Source: DATIKM01 sp035477595 (lineage in GTDB: Bacteria; Armatimonadota; Chthonomonadetes; Chthonomonadales; CAJBBX01). Taken from it: a stretch of DNA of 41,602 nucleotides. The translations under genes and the position numbers were made by a program. Below the pieces are notes generated by a model. The model ran no database searches. It saw only the letters and a program-made list of their open reading frames with translations, and was not told the DNA's origin. Positions 15,985 to 24,306 of the stretch are shown here, piece by piece (positions within the stretch are counted from its first letter, which is position 1; the number at the start of each line of letters is the position of its first letter). The stretch covers positions 1 through 41,602 of the forward strand of contig DATIKM010000192.1 in NCBI GenBank assembly GCA_035477595.1, given 5' to 3'.

Positions 15985-17268
15985 TCAGTCGCGCAGCCTG
16001 CGGCGGACCGCGGCGGCGTGCGCGTCGAACCCCTCGGTCTCGGCGAGTGCCACGAGCGTGGCCTCAAGGCCGGCGAGCCCCTGTCGCGTGGCATAGAGGA
16101 ACGACGACTTCTTGATGAAGGTGTCCACGTGGAGCGGCGAGGCGAAGCGCGCGGTGCCGCTCGTGGGGAGTGTGTGGCTGGGACCCGCGGCGTAGTCGCC
16201 CAGCGTCTGCGGGGCGTAGTCGCCGAGGAGCACGGCGCCGGCGTTGCGGATGCGCCCGAGGGCGGAGAAGGGCTCGCGCACCATGAGGGCAAGGTGCTCC
16301 GGCGCGCACACGTTCACGAGGTCGATGGCCTCGTCCGCATCGCGAGCCACGACGATGGCGCCGCGTCGCGCGAGGGCCTCGCGCAGCACGCCCTCGCGCG
16401 GGAGGCCGGCTACCTGTCGCTCGACCTCTGCGGCCACCCGCTCCGCAAGGTCCCGCGACCAGGTGACGAGGTACGCCGCCGACTCGACATCGTGCTCCGC
16501 CTGCACGAGCATGTCGGCGGCGGCGAAGTCGGCGCGCGCACCCTCGTCCGCCAGCACGCAGACTTCGCTGGGGCCGGCGAGCATGTCGATACCCACCACG
16601 CCGTACACCAGGCGCTTGGCGGCGTTCACCCACACGTTGCCGGGCCCGGCGATCTTGTCAACCGCGGGTACCGGCCCCGCGCCGTAGGCCATGGCGGCGA
16701 TGGCCTGGGCGCCGCCCACGCGGAACGCGCGTTGCACGCCGGCCACCCGGGCGGCGTGCAGCACGAGGGGGTGCACCGTGCCATCCCGCCGGCAGGGCGT
16801 GCACATGATGATCTCCGGCACCCCGGCGACTCGCGCCGGCAGGGCGCACATCAGCACGCTGCTGGGGTAGACGGCGGTGCCGCCCGGCACGTAGAGGCCC
16901 ACGCGGTCGAGGGGCCGGAGGAGCTGGCCGGCCAGGACGCCGCCGCTCTCCATCTGCCAGCTCGTGCGCCGCTGGGCCTCGTGGAACGCACGGATGCGCT
17001 CGGCAGCCACGGCCACCGCTTCGCGAAGCGGTGGCTCGACGGAGTCGGAGGCGGCGTCCCACTCCTCGGAGCTCACCTCGATGCGATCGAGGACGGGGGA
17101 GTCGAAGCGGCGCCCCAGCTCGAGGAGGGCAGCCTCGCCGCGCGCGCGCACGTCTTCCAAGATGCCGCGCGCAACCTGCTCGACCTCGGCGTTCTCGTGG
17201 GGGCTCGGCCGGCGCAGGGCGGCCTCCGCGGCGGCCCGGCCGTCGCGCACCACATCGATCGTGCGCAT
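15985..17268 (-). CDS. hisD: HisD, histidinol dehydrogenase
   Basis: A 427-residue protein that makes the last two oxidations of histidine synthesis with NAD. Motifs seen: LYVPGGTAVYPSSVLM (NAD site), KIAGPGNVWVNAAKR, LAGPSEVCVLAD, LVQAEHDVES (zinc-ligand Gln/His), CAPEHLALMV (catalytic Glu-His) and GPSHTLPTSGTARF. The start is the ATG at 17268, with GAGGAG upstream. Codons further upstream (to 17373) are open and include CHTHP, but similarity begins at MRTIDVV. It is the first gene of this histidine cluster. hisG, hisC, hisF and hisI/E are not in the window. Confidence 0.95.
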   Translation of the reverse strand: MRTIDVVRDGRAAAEAALRRPSPHENAEVEQVARGILEDVRARGEAALLELGRRFDSPVLDRIEVSSEEWDAASDSVEPPLREAVAVAAERIRAFHEAQRRTSWQMESGGVLAGQLLRPLDRVGLYVPGGTAVYPSSVLMCALPARVAGVPEIIMCTPCRRDGTVHPLVLHAARVAGVQRAFRVGGAQAIAAMAYGAGPVPAVDKIAGPGNVWVNAAKRLVYGVVGIDMLAGPSEVCVLADEGARADFAAADMLVQAEHDVESAAYLVTWSRDLAERVAAEVERQVAGLPREGVLREALARRGAIVVARDADEAIDLVNVCAPEHLALMVREPFSALGRIRNAGAVLLGDYAPQTLGDYAAGPSHTLPTSGTARFASPLHVDTFIKKSSFLYATRQGLAGLEATLVALAETEGFDAHAAAVRRRLRD

Positions 17269-17376
17269 GGCGCTCCTCGCAGGGGACAGGTAGACGCCAT
17301 GATACCCTCGGGCCGCAGGAACGGGCAAGGCGGCGGCGCGAGGGTGTGTGTGACAGGTGGTGCGCCGGGCCATGGC

Positions 17377-17423
17377 GCCATGCCGCCACTACTGCAGCTA
17401 TGCCGCCATGCCGCCACGACTGC
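17377..17423. repeat. Two 19-bp copies related to the 8425 repeat
   Basis: The 19-base element beginning GCCATGCCGCCAC and ending ACTGC occurs at 17377-17395 and at 17405-17423 with one mismatch. It resembles the CCACTGCCATG units at 8425-8479. It lies upstream of hisD on the opposite strand to that gene. Confidence 0.65.
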
Positions 17424-17626
17424 CGGCAGCCTGCAGCGAACGCGTCCGGCGGCCTGCAGCGGCTCGGGCGGGACGAGCGGGCCGATCGCGGGTGTCGTGG
17501 TGGACGCGCTCCGAGCGCCGGGGATGCGTTCCTGCAGTCGCGAGTGCGTGGCGCGATCAGGGCGATGGCTCTCACGGCGCACGGCGCGGCCCTCTCGATC
17601 CCGCGGGAGAGCGCCGCACCCGTCCG

Positions 17627-17909
17627 CTCCCCCTCCTGCGGGAGCAGGTTGGACACCGAGCTCCCACTCCTGCGGGAGCAGGTTGGGGGGAGGGCCGCAC
17701 TCCACGCTTGGCTGACCGCGGCGGGAGGGCCGCGCACCAACTATCACCCGTCGCCAGAAGCCCTGCGCACGCCGACAAGCCCCCGCCCCCTGACCCCCGC
17801 CCCCAAACGGGGGTGGGGGAACCTGGCTTACCGCTCGCCCTCCTGCGGGAGGGAGTTGGGGGGAGGGCCGCGCTCCACGCTCGCCCTCCCTGCGGGTGGG
17901 GGCCGCGCT
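17627..17909. repeat. Dispersed GC-rich repeat: four diverged copies
   Basis: Related units at 17627-17652, 17661-17707, 17834-17880 and 17881-17909 share CTCCTGCGGGAG (or CTCCCTGCGGG) followed by a G-run and, in the last three copies, a CCGC(A/G)CTC element (GGGCCGC in two of them). They fill most of the gap between hisD and the EEP gene. Such units are common in GC-rich bacterial genomes; the function is unknown. Confidence 0.65.
17794..17819. repeat. C/G-run hairpin within the repeat region
   Basis: CCCCCGCCCCC (17794-17804) pairs with GGGGGTGGGGG (17809-17819), an 11-bp stem with one G-U pair and a four-base loop. It may also be a terminator element in this inter-operon gap. Confidence 0.4.
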
Positions 17910-18926
17910 CTACCCCGGCCCCACCAGCGCGAGGTCGGCAATAACTGCGCGGTGTGGCGAGGCGGCCGCGCCGCCTGTCCAGGAGCGGAGCACGCGCCAC
18001 TCCTCGCTCACGTAGAGGTGGTCGATCCGCAGGAACGAGTGGCGCAGAAGCAGCGTGTGCCCATATGTGAAGCCGTACCCGCGGCCGCCCTCCGCGAAGG
18101 CATCCCGCAGGCCCGCGCGCTTCAGGCGGCGGCACACCAGCGATCTCGGTGGCGCGTTCAGGTCGCCGCCCACGATCACGGGCGCCCGCTCGGCGGCCGC
18201 GTATTCCGCCAGTGCGCCGGCCTGACGGAACCGCAGCTCCACGCCGGCCCGCACCTTCTCAAGCCCCTCCTCCCGGTCGCGCGGCACCGAGAGCAAGCCC
18301 CAACGCGGCGACGCGAGGTGCGCCGAGGTTACCGAGATCTCGCGCCCATCCACGCTCACCACGCACCGCACGTGGCTCCGCACGCGGCCTGACCCGGCGT
18401 CACGCGACACCAGGCGCACGGGCCACCGCGACGCCACCAGGTACTGCCCATCGTGAGCCACGCTCCACGCCTCGGGCAGCCCGTCCACGATGCGCCTGCG
18501 GAACCCCCCGCGGATGTCCTGCAGCAGCAGAAGGTCGGGACCGTGCTTCCTGACCTCCGCCAGCACGAGCGCGGAATCGCCTCCGAAGCCGGCCTTCACG
18601 TTCATCGTCATCACGCGGAGGCGCAGGGCGCCCTCCGGGGCCGGCCGCGCGGGCGACCAGCGCAGGCCCATGACCGGGACTGCGACCCACAGCACGCAGA
18701 GGGCGGGAGCCCACAGCCAGCGCCGAGCCGAGCGCCAGCACCAGACCGTCAGCGGGATGGCGGGCACGGCCCAGAGCCACTGAGGGAGGTAGAGCGCCAC
18801 CGCGCCCACCGCCCAGCGGTCCGGGCCGGCCAGGCCGGCGACGTAGATCGCCGCCAGGAGGAACGCATAGACCAGCAGCGCAGCGCGTAGCACACGCCGG
18901 GCCAGCGGAACGCGACGACGGCTCAT
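17910..18926 (-). CDS. Endonuclease/exonuclease/phosphatase (EEP) family membrane protein
   Basis: A 338-residue protein with two or three N-terminal membrane helices (to about residue 85), then an EEP domain: LRVMTMNVKAG (Asn ligand), DLLLLQDIRG (Glu/Asp region), SVTSAHL (His), VIVGGDLNAPP (GDxN) and RIDHLYVSEE (catalytic His). The fold covers nucleases and phosphodiesterases. Here the domain faces the periplasm or outside, as in EEP proteins near envelope genes. It follows lepB by 16 bases; the ribosome site is poor. The substrate cannot be told. Confidence 0.78.
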   Translation of the reverse strand: MSRRRVPLARRVLRAALLVYAFLLAAIYVAGLAGPDRWAVGAVALYLPQWLWAVPAIPLTVWCWRSARRWLWAPALCVLWVAVPVMGLRWSPARPAPEGALRLRVMTMNVKAGFGGDSALVLAEVRKHGPDLLLLQDIRGGFRRRIVDGLPEAWSVAHDGQYLVASRWPVRLVSRDAGSGRVRSHVRCVVSVDGREISVTSAHLASPRWGLLSVPRDREEGLEKVRAGVELRFRQAGALAEYAAAERAPVIVGGDLNAPPRSLVCRRLKRAGLRDAFAEGGRGYGFTYGHTLLLRHSFLRIDHLYVSEEWRVLRSWTGGAAASPHRAVIADLALVGPG

Positions 18927-18942
18927 CGGGGAGGCGATGCGC

Positions 18943-19665
18943 TCAGCGCACGAGCCCAAGGCGGCCGAGAGGCCAGAAGATGCAGGCGGCCCGCCCGACC
19001 ACGTTGCTCTTGGGCAGCGGGCCCCAGAACCGGCTGTCGCGGCTGTTGTTGCGGTTGTCACCCAGCACGAACAGCTCGCCCGCCCGCAGGTGTAGGGGAC
19101 CGTCCGTGGCATAGGGGGCCCAGTCTCCGCTGGCGCGAAGGTCCCACATGGGCTCACGCAGGTAGGGCTCGTCCACCGGACGGCTATCGCGGAAGAGCCG
19201 CACTTGCCCGGCCTCGTCGCGCTTGAGCTCCACTACGCTCGGGCCGACCGCCACCACGCGCTTCACCACGTGCTGTATCGGGCCTTCGTTCTGCGCATCC
19301 GTCGGCCGGAACACCACGATGTCGCCGGGCGCGGGTGGCCGTACGCGGAAGCTAAGCTTCTCGGCGAAGAAGTGATCGTTGGCCCGTCGCCCGCCGAGCT
19401 GGCTGCCGTCAGACCCGAGCAGCGCGGGCTCCATCGACGGAGAGGGCACGTAGAATGCCTGCGCCACAAAGGGACGCACGAGCAGCAGGATCAGCACCCC
19501 CGCGAACAGCAGCGCCTCGGCCATCTCCGAGACGAGGCGCGCGGCGCCATGCTTCACGGGCAGGAGAGCCAGGCGCAGGGCCGTCAGCACGGCCGCTGCC
19601 AGCACCACCTGCCAAACGGTAAGCGTCGCGAGCCACTCCGTGGCCCCCACTTCCTGCGGCTGCAT
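18943..19665 (-). CDS. lepB: Signal peptidase I
   Basis: A 240-residue enzyme that removes signal peptides. A membrane helix (ALLFAGVLILLLVRPF, about 51-66) leads into FYVPSPSMEP with the catalytic Ser77. HVVKRVVAV contains the general-base Lys135, and box E is FVLGDNRNNSRDSRFWG. There is a second hydrophobic segment at 17-35. It begins at the ATG at 19665 with AGGAAT upstream. It sits with the EEP gene. Many secreted proteins in this window depend on such an enzyme, but there is nothing to show it is specialised. Confidence 0.93.
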   Translation of the reverse strand: MQPQEVGATEWLATLTVWQVVLAAAVLTALRLALLPVKHGAARLVSEMAEALLFAGVLILLLVRPFVAQAFYVPSPSMEPALLGSDGSQLGGRRANDHFFAEKLSFRVRPPAPGDIVVFRPTDAQNEGPIQHVVKRVVAVGPSVVELKRDEAGQVRLFRDSRPVDEPYLREPMWDLRASGDWAPYATDGPLHLRAGELFVLGDNRNNSRDSRFWGPLPKSNVVGRAACIFWPLGRLGLVR

Positions 19666-19711
19666 TCCTATTCCTCACTGCTGCGTCAGGCCGCCCCGCA
19701 GCGCAGCGCGG

Positions 19712-20186
19712 CTACCCATCCGTCGGCCGCGCCATAGTCGCCGGGCATGCGGACCCCGTCCGCGCCGACCCCTTCGCCTTCAGGCAGAGGAGCACACTCA
19801 GGAGCCCGGCTTCTATCGGTGAGACGGACGGCCGCTCGCCCCGGATGCACCGCACGAAGCTGTCGGCCAGCACGGTGTCGCCTCCCCCGTGCAAGAGAGC
19901 GCCAGTCTGCCCCTTGGTCGTCTGCACGCGCGGCGCGTGGTGCGCAATAACGCGCACCTCGTCCGTGTATCAGCCGAACTCCACGGTCCCTTTGTACCTC
20001 AGCAGCGCCGCACCGCGCCTCCCCGCCGAGTGCCGGGCGAAGATGTTATGGCTGTGGGACATGCGCATCCCGCTCGCACGGAGCCCCAGGGCGCTGTCGG
20101 AGCCCTCATTCCCGGTGTCTTGAGCGGAGGCGCCCAGCAGGCCCGCCGCGGCCGATCACGCGTAGCCGTGTCGCGTCGCTGGCCAT
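19712..20186 (-). pseudogene. Decayed Gfo/Idh/MocA oxidoreductase
   Basis: Reading from an ATG at 20186 (GAGGGG upstream) gives MASDATRLRVIGRGGPAG, an N-terminal Rossmann start. The similarity then jumps, in another frame, to a C-terminal half including DSALGLRASGMRMSHSHNIF and YTDEVRVIAHHAPRV. A TGA interrupts the latter at the position of a usual Trp (…VEFG*YTDEV). Typical relatives are over 330 residues; here only about 158 codons remain, so an internal deletion, a frameshift and a stop are all apparent. It would have been a cytosolic sugar oxidoreductase, fitting the fucosidase/ThuA neighbours. Confidence 0.75.
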
Positions 20187-20197
20187 CGCGCCCCTCG

Positions 20198-20223
20198 AGT
20201 CGGCGCGCGGGGGCGCGCCGACT
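20198..20223. terminator. 11-bp hairpin downstream of fucosidase gene
   Basis: AGTCGGCGCGC (20198-20208) pairs perfectly with GCGCGCCGACT (20213-20223) around GGGG. It is 37 bases past the fucosidase stop and just upstream of the pseudogene start, so it probably ends the fucosidase transcript. Confidence 0.6.
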
Positions 20224-20259
20224 ATCGGAGCCGCGCGCCCCCGCGTCCGTTGGCAAGCC

Positions 20260-21552
20260 TTACTTGAGGAACAGCTCTATGACGGGCACCGTCACGGGCG
20301 GCTTCTGCACCGGCAGCGTAAAGGTCACGATGTCGGCCGGCTTACCCTCCATGCTGGCCTGGTGCGACGGCAGGTCGGTCATCCGCACCTCAGAGGCGTC
20401 GTTCAGCAGTTGCGCGTACGCGACCCTGCCCCGTATGCCCTCCATGTGGAGCTGCACGAAAGGCCACGCGAACACGTGCACGTAGAGGCGGTTCTTCTCC
20501 GGGCTGTAGGTGAGGCGACAGTCGCGCGGCGCCACGAACTCCTGCGGCGCCTGGGTGCAGCCGTAGATCGAGCGGCTGTGCCGCTTCATCCACTCACCCA
20601 TGCCGCTAAGCCGGTCCAGCGCGCGCTGGTCGAACTCGCCACGGCCCGTGGGGCCCACGTTCAGGAGCAGGTTGCCGCCCTTGCTCACCGTGTCGATGAG
20701 CATCTGCACGAGCTGCTCCACGCTCTTCCAGCTCGCTTCGTCGCGGTGGTATCCCCACGAGCCGGAGAATGTCTGGCAGGCCTCCCAGACCACCGGCTTC
20801 CCGTCCACCATCACCCATCCGCGCGGCTGGAACTGCTCCGGCGTCTTGATGTCCCAGCCCGCCGGCAGGTCGAGGCGGTCATTGAGTACCACGTGGGGCT
20901 GGAGATCGCGGATCATGGCATAGAGCTTCTCGCTCTGCCACTCGTCCCGCCCCTTGCCGCGGCCGGGCTCGGGGTTCGGGTAGCTGAAGTCGCACCACAG
21001 CACGTCGATGCGGCCGAACCGGGTGAGCAGCTCACGGACCTGTCCGTGCAGATAGGCAGCGTACTGGGGCTGGTCACGCGTCTGGTTCATCGTTGCCCGG
21101 TCGGGGTGGTTGCGCATCGAGTGGAGGTCGTCGACCACGAAGTGCGGGTGATGCCAGTCGATGAGCGAGTGGTAGAAGCCCACGCGCAGGTCCTGCTCGC
21201 GGAACGCTTCCACCATCGGTCGCAGGAGGTCGCGCCCCGCGGGCGTCTTCGGCGCCTTGTAGTCCGTCAGGTCGGTGTCCCACAGGCAGAAGCCCTCGTG
21301 GTGCTTGGTGGTCACCACGAAGTACTTCATGCCGGCGGTCGCGGCGGCCTTGGCCCAGGCTGCCGGGTCGTAGAGGTCCGGGTCGAAGTGCCGGAAGTAG
21401 ACGTCGTAGGCGTCGTCAGGGATCCGCTCATGCTGCTTCACCCACTCGTGGCGGGCTGGCAGCGCATAGAGACCCCAGTGAATGAAGAGGCCGAAGCGAT
21501 CGCGGACGAACCACGACGTATCGCCGGCTGTCGGCTCGGGCTGGAGCGTCAT
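20260..21552 (-). CDS. GH29 alpha-L-fucosidase
   Basis: A 430-residue protein. GLFIHWGLYALPA (N-terminus of the GH29 barrel), KYFVVTTKHHEGFCLW (with the HHxGF motif), VLWCDFS with the likely nucleophile Asp188, and GGNLLLNVGPTGRGEF are all present. It hydrolyses terminal alpha-L-fucose. There is no signal peptide, so it is cytosolic and must act on imported oligosaccharides. I choose the ATG at 21552, nine bases after a GAGGAGG; the ATG at 21561 is directly next to it. A LacI-type palindrome lies upstream (21643) and a terminator downstream. Confidence 0.9.
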   Translation of the reverse strand: MTLQPEPTAGDTSWFVRDRFGLFIHWGLYALPARHEWVKQHERIPDDAYDVYFRHFDPDLYDPAAWAKAAATAGMKYFVVTTKHHEGFCLWDTDLTDYKAPKTPAGRDLLRPMVEAFREQDLRVGFYHSLIDWHHPHFVVDDLHSMRNHPDRATMNQTRDQPQYAAYLHGQVRELLTRFGRIDVLWCDFSYPNPEPGRGKGRDEWQSEKLYAMIRDLQPHVVLNDRLDLPAGWDIKTPEQFQPRGWVMVDGKPVVWEACQTFSGSWGYHRDEASWKSVEQLVQMLIDTVSKGGNLLLNVGPTGRGEFDQRALDRLSGMGEWMKRHSRSIYGCTQAPQEFVAPRDCRLTYSPEKNRLYVHVFAWPFVQLHMEGIRGRVAYAQLLNDASEVRMTDLPSHQASMEGKPADIVTFTLPVQKPPVTVPVIELFLK

Positions 21553-21561
21553 CGGCGCCAT

Positions 21562-21568
21562 CCTCCTC
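21562..21568 (-). promoter_or_regulatory. Shine-Dalgarno site choosing the fucosidase start
   Basis: GAGGAGG (minus strand) is directly adjacent to one ATG (21561) but nine bases from the next in-frame ATG (21552). The latter is the workable start. Confidence 0.65.
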
Positions 21569-21610
21569 GGGCGCGGCTGCCGCGGCGCTGTGCCCCGGCT
21601 GCGCCGCGGC

Positions 21611-21630
21611 GGGCCGGCCGTCGCCGGCCC
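21611..21630. repeat. GC hairpin upstream of the fucosidase gene
   Basis: GGGCCGGC (21611-21618) and GCCGGCCC (21623-21630) pair around CGTC. It could terminate the ThuA-like gene or lie in the fucosidase leader. Confidence 0.4.
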
Positions 21631-21642
21631 GCGCGTCCGGCG

Positions 21643-21652
21643 GAAACGTTTC
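21643..21652. promoter_or_regulatory. Candidate LacI-family operator
   Basis: GAAACGTTTC is a perfect 10-bp palindrome with the central CG typical of LacI/PurR-type operators. It lies 91 bases upstream of the fucosidase start, where it could control transcription on sugar availability. No LacI gene is in the window. Confidence 0.4.
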
Positions 21653-21745
21653 GACGCGCGGCCCGGAATCACTTCCTCGCGTGCGCTCCGATGCGCCCAC
21701 ATCTCTGCCGGGCAGGCGCGCCCAGCCCGCGGCTCCGCGGGCGCG

Positions 21746-22414
21746 CTACAGCCGGCCGGCCGACCAGAGGATAGACCGCAGCATCGTCTCGCGGAAGCCG
21801 GGGTTCCCCCACGCCACCGCGTCGTGCCCGAGCTGCATGCAGACCACGCGGGAGGCGCCGTGCTGGCGGGTCCAGGCGAGGGTCCGCATGCTCTTCGGGT
21901 GCTCCGTCGTCAGGAGCGCCTCGCAGCCAGGCTCGGGGTCGCCCGCGATGTAGCTCTCGTCCACGATGCTGAAGGGCGCGACACCGCGCAGGATCGGGTG
22001 GTCCGGCGCGGCGATTCGGACCTCGAGCGTCTCCCCGGGGTGGTATCCGGACCCGCGTTCCGGCATGCCCACCAGACCGGCCCACGTGGTCCAGCGTGGG
22101 AAGGCGAGCAGCGCGTGGTGCCAGACGACGATGCCCTTCGGCGTGGCGCCCAGGTCCTCGATGGCGGCCCGAACGGCGGCGCCGGGCCACGGCTCATCGC
22201 CGCTCGGGTTCTGTTGGTGGAAGTTGTAGAAGACGGTGGCGTCGTAGGCGCGGCGCACCTGTCCCCAGTCCGCCGCCCAGTCCTCCATGTGCTGCACGTA
22301 AGCATCTATGCCCGGCATCGCGCGGAAGAGGGCGTGCAAGGCCGGGACGTCGAACGGGTGCGATCCGGTGACTATTGCGACGCGCGCGGCGTCGGACGGC
22401 GGGAACCCTGGCAT
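21746..22414 (-). CDS. ThuA-like (trehalose-utilisation family) domain protein
   Basis: A 222-residue protein. RVAIVTGSHPFDVPALHALF, YDATVFYNFHQQNP, GIVVWHHALLAFPRW, GSGYHP and HPILRGVAPFSIVDESY are the landmarks of the ThuA family (PF06283), which has a class-I-glutaminase-like fold. Members occur with sugar oxidoreductases of the Gfo/Idh/MocA type; the broken one nearby fits this. The activity of the family is not settled. ATG at 22414 with GGGAG upstream. Confidence 0.85.
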   Translation of the reverse strand: MPGFPPSDAARVAIVTGSHPFDVPALHALFRAMPGIDAYVQHMEDWAADWGQVRRAYDATVFYNFHQQNPSGDEPWPGAAVRAAIEDLGATPKGIVVWHHALLAFPRWTTWAGLVGMPERGSGYHPGETLEVRIAAPDHPILRGVAPFSIVDESYIAGDPEPGCEALLTTEHPKSMRTLAWTRQHGASRVVCMQLGHDAVAWGNPGFRETMLRSILWSAGRL

Positions 22415-22585
22415 GGCTACGCTCCCTGGCGCCGTGGTGCGGGGCCCCTGTTCCCCGCGCTGGCGCAGGCATCCTCCCGGCTCAAGCGCGGCTCTCCCGG
22501 ATGGCCATCGCCCGGCCGATGGTACCGCCACCGCACTGCCCACCACCCACGCGCCATCACCTGGCCTCACACGCCACCCGCCTCC

Positions 22586-22615
22586 TTGCCGCGCAGGCGC
22601 GGCGCGCGCTATCAT
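22586..22615 (+). promoter_or_regulatory. Probable sigma-70 promoter for the sugar isomerase operon
   Basis: TTGCCG (22586-22591) and TATCAT (22610-22615) are separated by 18 bases, with the gene start 43 bases on. A stable hairpin, CGGGGCGC with GCGCCCCG at 22621-22643, falls in the expected leader just before the ribosome site. Confidence 0.5.
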
Positions 22616-22657
22616 GCCACCGGGGCGCCGCGAGCGCGCCCCGCGAGGAGGCCATCG

Positions 22658-23593
22658 ATGCAACTCGGGTTCGTCAGCGCCATCCTGCCTGACCTCGGGC
22701 TCGAGGAGGTCCTGCGATTCGCGGCCCGCGAGGACTTCGACTGCGTGGAGCTCATGTGCTGGCCCGTGGGCAAGGCCGAGAGGCGCTACGCCGGCGTCAC
22801 GCACGTCGACGTGGGCGCTCTCGACGCGGCCGGCGTCGAGAGCGTGCACGCGCTCTGCGCCGAGACCGGCGTCGGCATCAGCGGGCTCGGCTATTACCCG
22901 AACCCGCTCTCCCCCGATCCTGCCGAGAGCGCCGCGTGCGTCGAACACCTTCTCAAGGTGATCGATGGCGCCGCCGCGCTCGGGGTCGGGGTCGTCAACA
23001 CCTTCATCGGCCGCGACCCCGCCCTCTCCGTCGACGCCAACTGGCCCCGCCTTCGCGAGGTCTGGCCGCCCATCGTGGCGCACGCCGAGCGGTGCGGCGT
23101 GCGAATCGGCATCGAAAACTGCCCGATGCTCTTCACGGCGGACGAGTGGCCCGGCGGAAAGAACCTGGCCCACTCGCCCGCGGTGTGGCGCCGGCTCTTC
23201 GAGGACATCCCGTCGGCCCATCTTGGCCTGAACTACGACCCCTCCCACCTGGTGTGGCAGGGAATGGACCCCGTGCGACCCGTGCGCGAGTTCGCCTCGC
23301 GCATCGTCCACGTGCATGCAAAGGACGCGCGCGTGGACCGCGACCGGTTGAACGATGCCGGCATCCTCGCGACGCCGCTCGCGTACCACACGCCTCGCCT
23401 GCCGGGTCTGGGCGACGTGCCGTGGGGCGCGTTCGTCTGCGCGCTCACCGACGCAGGTTACGACGGACCGGTCTGCATCGAGGTCGAGGACCGCGCGTAC
23501 GAGGGCTCGCTCGAGGGCCGGCAGGGGGCGCTGCGGCAGTCCGGAGCGTACCTGCGGCAGTTCCTCGGCGGGCTCACACTGCCCGTCGCCTGA
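22658..23593 (+). CDS. Sugar phosphate isomerase/epimerase (TIM-barrel AP-endonuclease 2 family)
   Basis: A 311-residue protein, ATG at 22658 after GAGGAGG. LGFVSAILPDLGLEEVLRFAAREDFDCVELMCW is the first part of the barrel. RIGIENCPM, LGLNYDPSHLVWQGMDP and IVHVHAKDA give the Glu/His/Asp metal site, and CIEVEDRA supplies the last Glu. This family (PF01261) isomerises or epimerises sugars or inositols. It probably forms an operon with deoC and the URO-D-like gene (26 bases, then 0 bases between them). The substrate is unknown. Confidence 0.85.
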   Translation: MQLGFVSAILPDLGLEEVLRFAAREDFDCVELMCWPVGKAERRYAGVTHVDVGALDAAGVESVHALCAETGVGISGLGYYPNPLSPDPAESAACVEHLLKVIDGAAALGVGVVNTFIGRDPALSVDANWPRLREVWPPIVAHAERCGVRIGIENCPMLFTADEWPGGKNLAHSPAVWRRLFEDIPSAHLGLNYDPSHLVWQGMDPVRPVREFASRIVHVHAKDARVDRDRLNDAGILATPLAYHTPRLPGLGDVPWGAFVCALTDAGYDGPVCIEVEDRAYEGSLEGRQGALRQSGAYLRQFLGGLTLPVA

Positions 23594-23619
23594 TCCTGTT
23601 AGAGGAGGCGCACCGGCCC

Positions 23620-24306
23620 ATGGAGCTCACCTACCGCGACATCGCGAAGATGATCGACCACTCGCTCCTCAGCCCGACGCTCACAGACACGGAGCTGGAG
23701 CAGGGCTGCGCGATCGCCCGCGACTACAACGTCGCCAGCGTCTGCATCAAGCCCTACTACCTGCGGCGCTGTGCGGCGCTGCTCGCGGGAAGCGACGTGC
23801 AACCGAGCACCACCATCGGCTTTCCACACGGCGGCCACACCACGGCCATCAAGGTGGCCGAGGTCCAGGCGGCTCTCGCCGACGGCGGGACCGAGCTCGA
23901 CATGGTGGTGAACCTCGGCAAGGTGAGGAGCGCCGACTGGACCTATGTCCGCGACGACGTCCGGGCCGTGACGGAGGCGACCCACGCGGGCGGCGCCATC
24001 GTGAAGGTGATCTTCGAGAACTGCTTTCTCGAGGACGCCGAGAAGGTGCGGCTCTGCGAGATATGCGCCGAGGTGGGCGCGGACTTCGTGAAGACCTCCA
24101 CGGGGTACGGAGGCGGCGGCGCCACCATCGCGGACATCCGGCTCATGCGCGCCCACACACCGCCGCACGTGCGCGTGAAGGCCGCGGGCGGCGTCCGCAC
24201 GCTCGACGCCTTGCTCGAGGTGCGCGCTGCCGGCGCCAGCCGCTGCGGCGCCACGCGGACCGTCGAGATGCTCGAGGAGCTGAAGCGCCGGGGCGTGACC
24301 CCGTAG
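23620..24306 (+). CDS. deoC: Deoxyribose-phosphate aldolase
   Basis: A 228-residue protein of normal length. Landmarks are IDHSLLSPTLTD, VASVCIKPYY, GFPHGGHTTAIKVAEV, ELDMVVNLGKV, VKVIFENCFL and VGADFVKTSTGYG, whose Lys is the Schiff-base residue. It cleaves 2-deoxyribose-5-phosphate to acetaldehyde and glyceraldehyde-3-phosphate. The site AGAGGAGG lies about 12 bases before the ATG at 23620. Being with a sugar isomerase, it could act on a different sugar phosphate; related DeoC-like enzymes do so. Confidence 0.92.
   Translation: MELTYRDIAKMIDHSLLSPTLTDTELEQGCAIARDYNVASVCIKPYYLRRCAALLAGSDVQPSTTIGFPHGGHTTAIKVAEVQAALADGGTELDMVVNLGKVRSADWTYVRDDVRAVTEATHAGGAIVKVIFENCFLEDAEKVRLCEICAEVGADFVKTSTGYGGGGATIADIRLMRAHTPPHVRVKAAGGVRTLDALLEVRAAGASRCGATRTVEMLEELKRRGVTP

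Noticed and set aside
17269..17373. Histidine-rich leader peptide for hisD attenuation
   Set aside because: The upstream frame has CHTHP only, with no run of His codons and no terminator/antiterminator pair nearby.
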